DNA of 64,000 nucleotides, taken from contig NZ_JACKVK010000005.1 of assembly GCF_025823185.1 (NCBI RefSeq), positions 124,001 to 188,000 on the forward strand, read 5' to 3'. This DNA is from Mycobacterium yunnanensis. GTDB lineage: Bacteria > Actinomycetota > Actinomycetes > Mycobacteriales > Mycobacteriaceae. The notes under the pieces are model-generated. The model did no database searches, was not told the origin of the DNA, and worked only from the letters and a program-made list of their open reading frames with translations. The position numbers and the translations under genes are program-made. This document shows, piece by piece, positions 58,920-64,000 of this stretch (its first letter is position 1; the number at the start of each line of letters is the position of its first letter).

Positions 58920-59758
58920 GCAGCAGGCGGTGGTTCATCACCGGCGGCACCCCGGGCAACTTCGGGATGGCCTTTGCCGAGGCCGCCCTTCAGGCCGGAG
59001 ACGTCGTCACGGTGACTTCCCGGCGACCGCAGGAGTTGGCGGGGTGGGCCGATCAGTACGGTGACCGCGTCCTGGTCGTGCCGCTGGAGCTCACCGACCC
59101 CACCGAGGTACGGGCCGCGGTGCACGCCGCCGAAGAGCGCTTCGGGGGGATCGACGTGCTGGTCAACAACGCCGGCCGTGGGTGGTACGGATCGATCGAA
59201 GCGATGGACGAATCCTCGATGCGGGCGATGTTCGAACTGAACTTCTTCGCGGTGCTGTCGGTGACCCGGGCGGTGCTGCCGGGGATGCGCGCACGGGGAG
59301 ACGGGTGGATCGTCAACGTGTCCTCGGTGGCCGGGCTGGTCTCGGCCCCTGGGTTCGGGTACTACAGTGCGACGAAGTACGCCATCGAAGCGGTCACCGA
59401 CGCGTTGCGTGACGAGGTTGCCCCCCAAGGGATCTCGGTGCTGACCGTCGAACCGGGCGCGTTTCGCACCAACGCCTACTCCGGTTTCGCCGAGGAGCCC
59501 GTCAGCGAGCGCATCCCGGTGTATCACGACATCCTCGAGCAGGTTCGGGCGACGTTCGTGGCAATGGACGGGACGCAACCCGGCGACCCGCACCGCGGTG
59601 CCCGCGCGGTCATCGAGGCGATGGCCCAGAACCCACCGCCCCGCAGGTTGGTGCTGGGCAACAGCGGATACGACGCCGTCGTCGACGCCTTCGGGCACAC
59701 CCTGGCCGACATCCGCGCGAACGAGACCCTTTCTCGCAGTGCGGACTTCCCCACCTGA
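58916..59758 (+). CDS. SDR-family oxidoreductase
   Basis: A 280-residue protein resembling the SDR at 3417 in size and C-terminus (NPPPRRLVLGNSGYDAVVDA; ETLSRSADFPT versus ETLSRSTDF). The cofactor loop is lengthened and altered (TGGTPGNFGMA rather than TGxxxGxG). Catalytic residues Ser137, Tyr150 and Lys154 (YSATK) and NNAG are intact. It is translationally coupled to the NTF2-like gene. Confidence 0.88.
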   Translation: MSSRRWFITGGTPGNFGMAFAEAALQAGDVVTVTSRRPQELAGWADQYGDRVLVVPLELTDPTEVRAAVHAAEERFGGIDVLVNNAGRGWYGSIEAMDESSMRAMFELNFFAVLSVTRAVLPGMRARGDGWIVNVSSVAGLVSAPGFGYYSATKYAIEAVTDALRDEVAPQGISVLTVEPGAFRTNAYSGFAEEPVSERIPVYHDILEQVRATFVAMDGTQPGDPHRGARAVIEAMAQNPPPRRLVLGNSGYDAVVDAFGHTLADIRANETLSRSADFPT

Positions 59759-59764
59759 GGATAC

Positions 59765-60247
59765 CTACAGGCCGAGGTCGGACAGGTTGGCGTGGTCGGC
59801 TGGGCGCGGACCACTCCGGTCCCAGAAGAACAGACGATCGCCGTCCTGGATGGGTACGTCGTTGATGCTGGCGTAACGGTGGGTCATCAAGCCCGACCCG
59901 TCGAACCACCAGTTCTCGTTGCCGTATGCGCGGAACCACTCTCCGGAGTCGGTGTGGTACTCGTAGGCGAACCGCACGGCGATGCGGTCATCGCCGTGGG
60001 CCCACAGCTCCTTGATCAACCGGTACTCGTGCTCGCGGTTCCACTTGCCGGTCAGGAATGTCACGATCTCCTCGCGGCCAGTGATGAACTCCGAGCGGTT
60101 GCGCCACCGGCTGTCGACGGAGTAGGCCCTCGAGACGGTCTGAGGATCGCGGGTGTTCCAGGCATCCTCGGCGAGTCTTACCTTGAGGGCGGCAGACTCG
60201 TCGGTGAAGGGCGGAACCGGCTTCTTCACCTCTGTGGAAGTGGTCAT
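59765..60247 (-). CDS. DUF1348 NTF2-like protein
   Basis: A 160-residue protein; ATG 60247 is taken because it gives the usual length. The sequence [60 protein letters not shown] and [20 protein letters not shown] is that of the DUF1348/nuclear-transport-factor-2 family, one of the best conserved NTF2-like groups yet without known function. It is divergent from a TetR gene with strong palindromes in between and so is its likely target. Confidence 0.85.
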   Translation of the reverse strand: MTTSTEVKKPVPPFTDESAALKVRLAEDAWNTRDPQTVSRAYSVDSRWRNRSEFITGREEIVTFLTGKWNREHEYRLIKELWAHGDDRIAVRFAYEYHTDSGEWFRAYGNENWWFDGSGLMTHRYASINDVPIQDGDRLFFWDRSGPRPADHANLSDLGL

Positions 60248-60277
60248 CGTCGTCTCGCTTTCGGGCAGCACCAAAGT

Positions 60278-60307
60278 CGTCGCGTAGACAGGTCTGTCTA
60301 CGCGACG
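60278..60307. promoter_or_regulatory. 30-bp perfect palindrome, primary TetR operator
   Basis: Arms CGTCGCGTAGACAG (60278-60291) and CTGTCTACGCGACG (60294-60307) match at all 14 positions around GT. The inner 18 bp have the same GTAGAC-N6-GTCTAC frame as the second site. It lies 30 nt from the DUF1348 start and 42 nt from the TetR start. Confidence 0.85.
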
Positions 60308-60320
60308 GACAGTAGCCCCT

Positions 60321-60338
60321 GTAGACCGACCTGTCTAC
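60321..60338. promoter_or_regulatory. Second TetR operator GTAGAC-N6-GTCTAC
   Basis: GTAGACCGACCTGTCTAC repeats the framework of the first operator 37 nt downstream. TACACT (60336-60341), the probable -10 of a leaderless tetR message starting at GTG 60349, overlaps its right arm, so binding would shut off the regulator itself. Confidence 0.78.
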
Positions 60339-60348
60339 ACTCACTTGC

Positions 60349-60948
60349 GTGAATGTCTCCGACACACTCGATCCCCCGCTCGACGTGTCCACGCTGCCCG
60401 CTCGCGAGCGAATACTGACCGCCGCGTACCGGTCGTTCTACCGCAACGGAATTCGAGCGACCGGGGTCGACAAGGTGATCGCCGAAGCCGGCGTCACCAA
60501 GGTGACCTTCTACCGTCACTTCGAGAGCAAGGACACCTTGGTCGTCGCCTTCCTCGATCTGCGCCACCACCGGTGGATGGAGTGGTTCCGCGACGCACTC
60601 GAGCGTCATGCCACATCGGGTAGACGAGGACGTTCGCCGGTCGTCGGCGCCATCGAGGAGTGGCTGACGGCGGACTCGTTTCGCGGGTGCGCCTTCATCA
60701 ACAGCGTCAACGAGCTCGGTGGCGACCTCCCCCAGATCTACGACATCGCGGCCCGGCACAAGACCGACATGGTCGCCGCCATCAGAGACACGTTGCCACC
60801 GGGACCCCATCGCACCCGCAACGCCCAAGCTCTTGGCGTCGCGGTGGACGGCGCGATCGTGCATGCCCAGTACGCGCGGGGCGGTGCCGCCGCAGTGAAG
60901 GCCTTGGCCACGATCGCCGCGTCGCTTCGGGCGGACGAGGTCGGCTGA
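60349..60948 (+). CDS. TetR-family regulator of the DUF1348 gene
   Basis: A 199-residue protein from GTG 60349. The HTH is ILTAAYRSFYRNGIRATGVD, then IAEAGVTKVTFYRHF. The C-terminal region (AIEEWLTADSFRGCAFINSV, then EVG end) is of the TetR type with a conserved Cys in FRGCAFIN, which could be redox-sensitive or just structural. It is divergent from DUF1348 with two shared operators. The stop codon overlaps the palindrome AGGCCCATGGGCCT at 60948. Confidence 0.88.
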   Translation: MNVSDTLDPPLDVSTLPARERILTAAYRSFYRNGIRATGVDKVIAEAGVTKVTFYRHFESKDTLVVAFLDLRHHRWMEWFRDALERHATSGRRGRSPVVGAIEEWLTADSFRGCAFINSVNELGGDLPQIYDIAARHKTDMVAAIRDTLPPGPHRTRNAQALGVAVDGAIVHAQYARGGAAAVKALATIAASLRADEVG

Positions 60949-60961
60949 GGCCCATGGGCCT
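60948..60961. promoter_or_regulatory. AGGCCCATGGGCCT palindrome at end of TetR gene
   Basis: A perfect 14-bp palindrome overlapping the TetR stop codon. It may fold as a short hairpin (AGGCC/GGCCT, loop CATG) and act as a weak terminator, or be chance in GC-rich DNA. Confidence 0.3.
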
Positions 60962-61029
60962 GAATCAACCCAATACCGATTCGGAGTGCCCGACCACTCG
61001 GAGAACGAGGTCGGGGTGGACACTATGAC

Positions 61030-61581
61030 GTGGCCCTTTCTGCAACGGTGTTCAAGGTCGAGCTTGGCGTCTCCGACGTCGACCACGGTTACTACGCCGA
61101 TCACGCGCTGACCGTCGCCCGTCACCCCAGTGAGACCGATGAGCGAATGGTGGTACGAGTGCTGGCGTTTGGGCTCCGCGCACATCGGCTCGGCGACGTC
61201 GACGGCGAGTTGGCCTTCGGGGCCGGTCTGTCCACCCCTGGCGTACCGGACCTGCGGCTTGCCGACTACACGGACCGCACCGTGGAGTGGATCAACGTGG
61301 GTCAGCCCGATGAACGCGTCCTTGGCAAGGCGGCCAGCCAGGCCGACCAGGTGCTGCTGTTCCCCTTCGCCGCCGGCGTCGCGACCTGGTGGCGCACCGT
61401 GGGACCCAAGGTGGCGGGTCTGCCGAACCTGTCGGTGGTTCGGATACCGCACGAGCCGGTGCAGCAGCTCGCTCAGACCGTCGATCGACGGGTCTCGGCG
61501 CAGGTGATGGTGATGGAAGGTCAGGTGACGATGACCCTGGGCAGTGTCGACGTGACCTTCACACCCGAGCCGTTGCAGTGA
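61030..61581 (+). CDS. yaeQ: YaeQ-family protein
   Basis: A 183-residue protein starting at GTG 61030. ATVFKVELGVSDVDHGYYAD, ALTVARHPSETDERMVVRVL, INVGQPDERVLGKAASQADQ and QVTMTLGSVDVTFTPEPL are the YaeQ pattern. The fold is related to PD-(D/E)xK nucleases, with DHGYY and ERMVVRV bearing conserved charged residues; in enterobacteria YaeQ has been linked to RfaH suppression but no biochemical role is settled. It follows the TetR gene by 81 nt on the same strand. Confidence 0.85.
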   Translation: MALSATVFKVELGVSDVDHGYYADHALTVARHPSETDERMVVRVLAFGLRAHRLGDVDGELAFGAGLSTPGVPDLRLADYTDRTVEWINVGQPDERVLGKAASQADQVLLFPFAAGVATWWRTVGPKVAGLPNLSVVRIPHEPVQQLAQTVDRRVSAQVMVMEGQVTMTLGSVDVTFTPEPLQ

Positions 61582-61626
61582 GCCGCTGATCTACGTGGGG
61601 CGTTGCCAGCTGCGATGATGTCCGTC

Positions 61627-62472
61627 ATGGACAGCGCCACGACACATCGCGCAGCAGAGCTGTCGTCCTTCTTGAGGGCAAGGCGGCACGCGTTGACCCC
61701 GCAAGACGCCGGCCTCGTACCTGGCGCCGGACGGCGGGTTCAAGGACTTCGTCGGGAGGAGCTGGCACTCCTCGCCGGGTTGAGCACCGATTACTACCGA
61801 CGGCTCGAACAAGGTCGTGAACATCGCCCGTCGCTACAGGTGCTTCGGGCGCTCGCCCGCGCGTTGCGCCTGGACCCGCACGCGACCGCGTACCTCATCT
61901 CCCTCGTCCATCCGGCCCCCCTCGTGGCGCCGGCGCGCGCGACCACCGCCGCCTCCGTGGGCGTCCAGCTCCTTCTCGACCATGGTCTGCGCGTGCCGGC
62001 GTTCGCCGTCGACCTCGGCCTCAACATCCTCGCCATCAACGCGACCGGACGCGCGCTGTACAGCGGGTTCGACGACACCGACAACCTCGCCCGCATGGTG
62101 TTCCTCGACCCCGCCGCCCAGAGTTTCTACCCCAACTGGCACCACGTGGCCACACAGACGGTCGGCAACCTCCGGTGGGGTCTGACGGCATTCCCGGGCG
62201 ACGACCGCATTACCGAGGTGGTGGACGAACTGTCAGCTCAGAGTTCGGTATTCACCGAGCTGTGGGCGACACACCACGTTCGCCCGCGCACCGGCGAAGA
62301 CAAACTCTTTCATCACCCACAACTCGGCGAACTGCGTCTCCACTTCGAGGCGCTCGAGCTAGCGGACGCCCCCGACCAGCGACTGTTCGTGTACTGCGCA
62401 CTCGACGGCGGGCCCTTCCCCGACGCCGTCGCGCTGCTGGAGACTCTGACCGAGTCGTCGGTGTCACTGTAG
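61627..62472 (+). CDS. XRE-type regulator with MmyB-like ligand-binding domain
   Basis: A 281-residue protein. Residues ~8-75 are the HTH (LSSFLRARRHALTPQDAGLV, then REELALLAGLSTDYYRRLEQ), with the GREHRPSLQVL end of this actinobacterial group. The C-terminal half (PAFAVDLGLNILAINATGRA, FLDPAAQSFYPNW, LFHHPQLGELRLHFEALELA) is the MmyB-like PAS-type ligand domain. ATG 61627 is one of four nearby starts (61615, 61618 also possible), none with a ribosome site. These regulators usually control a neighbouring reductase; here the next gene is a decayed aldo/keto reductase. Confidence 0.85.
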   Translation: MDSATTHRAAELSSFLRARRHALTPQDAGLVPGAGRRVQGLRREELALLAGLSTDYYRRLEQGREHRPSLQVLRALARALRLDPHATAYLISLVHPAPLVAPARATTAASVGVQLLLDHGLRVPAFAVDLGLNILAINATGRALYSGFDDTDNLARMVFLDPAAQSFYPNWHHVATQTVGNLRWGLTAFPGDDRITEVVDELSAQSSVFTELWATHHVRPRTGEDKLFHHPQLGELRLHFEALELADAPDQRLFVYCALDGGPFPDAVALLETLTESSVSL

Positions 62473-62525
62473 CGTCAAACCTGCTGTGCCACAGGCGGTG
62501 TCACTCAAACCGCCTTCAAGATCGC

Positions 62526-62815
62526 TCAGTGCGTCGCCGCGGTGAGCCGGTCGACTTGCTCCGTGGTCAACCGCAGTTGGGCAGCCGCCACATTCACTTC
62601 GAGATGCGTGCGCTGCGGTCGATGACGTTGAACCGGCTCTGGACACTCACGATGTCGGCAATCTGTCGGGCCTCGCCGAGTTGCGCAGGAGTGCACTGCG
62701 ACATGCGGATCTCGCGGATCTTGCCCTCGTCCTGAAGGGCCTTGAACTCACCGATCTGTTCTGCCAGAGGGACTTTGGGGTCGACTCGGCAATGTCGATG
62801 GTCTGCGGGATTACG
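62526..62815 (-). pseudogene. Aldo/keto reductase remnant
   Basis: Three pieces of one aldo/keto reductase survive in order on the minus strand. They are TIDIA (about 62780-62797), then in another frame RVDPKVPLAEQIGEFKALQD...IVSVQSRFNVIDR (about 62610-62790), then in a third frame VAAAQLRLTTEQVDRLTAAT with its stop (62526-62590). An intact enzyme has about 80-90 residues more between the second and third pieces and a full N-terminal half. At least two frameshifts and one internal deletion are needed. The gene is dead unless the reading is in error. Confidence 0.75.
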
Positions 62816-62965
62816 TTCGTCATCTTCTGATACCTCCACTTCTCGGCTTCCGACATGGCCCCGTGAACCGTCGTGCTACCGGTCCGACGTGCGCCACTGC
62901 AAACCACGCTAAGCGGCATTTGGCGACCTACGGGGGAGCAATGCACCCCCCCAGGACCGGCAGGA

Positions 62966-63868
62966 CTATCGCACCCGAGCGGCCGCGTCGAAGTCGCAGA
63001 ACATCTTCGTGAAGTACGCAGGCTGCTCCTCGGCCACCCAGTGGCCGCAGTCCGGGACGAGTTGGCCCGTCGCCGAATCGGCGACCTCTTCGCACATGTC
63101 CAGGAAGTTCGTCGCGAGAGGATTGGCGGCACCTCCGGAAGCCAGCACGGGGACGGTGAGCTTGCCGTGCTCTCGCAGGGCGGTGCGATTGTCTTCGGCG
63201 TCGCGGTCGAGTTCCCGGTAGACCTCGCACATTGCGCGGATGGCACCTGGGGCTTCGTACGCGCGAGCGTAGACGTTTAGGTCTCCGTTGGAGATCGCAT
63301 CCGGTTGGTAGGTCAATTCGTCGAAGAATCGGTTGACGTACCAGCGTTCGCGTCCGTGCACGAGATACACGGCGACGTCCGGGTTGGCGTGAAAGGAGAA
63401 CTGCCACGCCGACTTCTGAGCCATCCGCCGTCGGTAGTAGTCCGTGCCGGGCAGCGGAGCCTCCATGAATGTGGCGCTGACGACGTCGGCGCGGTAGCGC
63501 AGGGCGAAGCCGAGGGCCACTGTCGAACCGAGGTCATGGCCGACGAGCGACACGGGCTCCTCGACTCCCAGCACCTCGCGCACGAGGGTGTGGATGTCGC
63601 CAGCCATGGTCCACTTGTCGTAGCCGTCACGGGGTTTGTCTGACGCGCCTGCACCGCGGTAGTCGGGCATGACCACGCGGTAGCCGGCAGCCGCGAGCGG
63701 CATCATCACCTTGCGCCACTCATAGCGGGTCTGAGGCGCCCCGTGCAGGAGTACGACCGTCTTCGTCGGCTCGGGTGGCGTGGCGACGGTGTAGCCGATG
63801 CGAACCGACTCGGCGGCGTCGACCCACGCCCGACCGTGGTGGACGTCGACGTCGTGCGCTGTGGTCAT
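62966..63868 (-). CDS. Alpha/beta hydrolase, epoxide hydrolase/haloacetate dehalogenase-like
   Basis: A 300-residue protein. VVLLHGAPQTRYEW is the oxyanion region, VMPDYRGAGASDKP the second strand, and LVGHDLGSTVALGFALRY the nucleophile elbow with Asp. The catalytic His is in PDCGHWVAEEQPAYF. The Asp nucleophile and RGAGASDKP place it with epoxide hydrolases and fluoroacetate dehalogenases rather than esterases. It has no signal peptide. A hairpin lies upstream of its start; no regulator is next to it. Confidence 0.87.
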   Translation of the reverse strand: MTTAHDVDVHHGRAWVDAAESVRIGYTVATPPEPTKTVVLLHGAPQTRYEWRKVMMPLAAAGYRVVMPDYRGAGASDKPRDGYDKWTMAGDIHTLVREVLGVEEPVSLVGHDLGSTVALGFALRYRADVVSATFMEAPLPGTDYYRRRMAQKSAWQFSFHANPDVAVYLVHGRERWYVNRFFDELTYQPDAISNGDLNVYARAYEAPGAIRAMCEVYRELDRDAEDNRTALREHGKLTVPVLASGGAANPLATNFLDMCEEVADSATGQLVPDCGHWVAEEQPAYFTKMFCDFDAAARVR

Positions 63869-63928
63869 GGCGGACGCCTTTCTGCGTGTTCAGATCGTGC
63901 CGACTCAGTGTCGAACGGTGATCGCAGT

Positions 63929-63956
63929 CAAGGGGGGCACTGACTCGGCCCCCTTG
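63929..63956. promoter_or_regulatory. CAAGGGGG/CCCCCTTG hairpin upstream of hydrolase gene
   Basis: Eight-base arms CAAGGGGG (63929-63936) and CCCCCTTG (63949-63956) enclose 12 nt. It stands 61 nt before the hydrolase start; it may end a transcript coming from outside the window or serve as an operator. The rest of 63869-64000 shows no gene. Confidence 0.5.
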
Positions 63957-64000
63957 GCGGCCGATGGCAGCGACACGACCGCCAAGCTGCCATTACGCTC

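Noticed and set aside
60298-61452. A 384-codon minus-strand frame opposite TetR and YaeQ
   Set aside because: Antisense of two well-supported genes and running over the operator region; no recognisable domain.
1-64000. CRISPR arrays, tRNA or rRNA genes, insertion sequences, phage genes
   Set aside because: No regularly spaced repeats, cloverleaf-like or rRNA-like segments, transposase or integrase motifs were seen.

Overview
The window is about 69% G+C by eye, almost fully coding, and looks like a fast-growing mycobacterium (Mycolicibacterium-type). The grounds are GTG starts and apparent leaderless promoters, a Tat-exported DUF1906 protein, small F420/quinone-reductase-type and PPOX F420 proteins, an EthR-like TetR, a Ser/Thr-rich exported hydrolase with a mycobacterial-style signal peptide, and a RipA-like coiled-coil wall protein. 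I find no rRNA, tRNA, phage, insertion sequence or CRISPR array. It reads as a chromosomal accessory-metabolism region: some 15 transcription regulators in 64 kb, each beside a small catabolic or transport module.

Layout, left half. 1-6.6 kb: a ThrE-type exporter (cut by the edge), an exported alpha/beta hydrolase, an SDR and its TetR, an isonitrile-hydratase-like DJ-1 protein, and a small membrane protein divergent from a TetR with two matching operators. 6.7-7.5 kb: Tat-exported DUF1906 protein. 7.6-14 kb: XRE-cupin regulator, then an operon of a FAD amine oxidase, a type III glutamine synthetase and GlxB-GlxC-GlxD (an N-methylglutamate-synthase-like trio). 14-21 kb: quinone reductase/MarR, DUF2000/AsnC, a penicillin-binding-like lipoprotein, a DUF385 protein, a wall-associated coiled-coil protein, LysR and SDR genes. 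21-27 kb: a crotonase (6-oxocamphor-hydrolase-like)-SDR-GMC oxidoreductase run between LysR and TetR regulators, then a flavin monooxygenase. 27-32.3 kb: a TetR-DUF3887 fusion divergent from a kinase/PLP-enzyme fusion and an SLC13-like transporter, the most novel-looking catabolic unit here.

Right half. 32.4-35.3 kb: small proteins, an ECF sigma factor and a methyltransferase. 35.4-41.2 kb: a rhamnose/AI-2-type sugar ABC transporter whose ATPase and one permease are fused, followed by a LacI regulator; a tandem AAACGTTT operator covers the transporter promoter. 41.2-45.6 kb: Lrp/AsnC regulator, AceE/MdeB-like E1 and an NCS1 permease. 45.7-53 kb: ATP-grasp and APH-kinase genes, two small exported proteins, a Tat-lipoprotein hydrolase, an MFS transporter and a GAF-SpoIIE phosphatase with a striking heptad linker. 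53-57.8 kb: nitrilase, glutamine-synthetase-like ligase, FadR-type GntR and NCS2 permease, with palindromes before the ligase and the regulator. 57.9-64 kb: small oxidoreductases, NTF2-like proteins, a TetR with a 30-bp perfect palindrome, YaeQ, an MmyB-type regulator, a decayed aldo/keto reductase and an alpha/beta hydrolase.

Two regulator genes (TetR-DUF3887 and LacI) have no ATG, GTG or TTG that would include the whole DNA-binding domain; the best-placed codons are ATC and CTG behind good ribosome binding sites.
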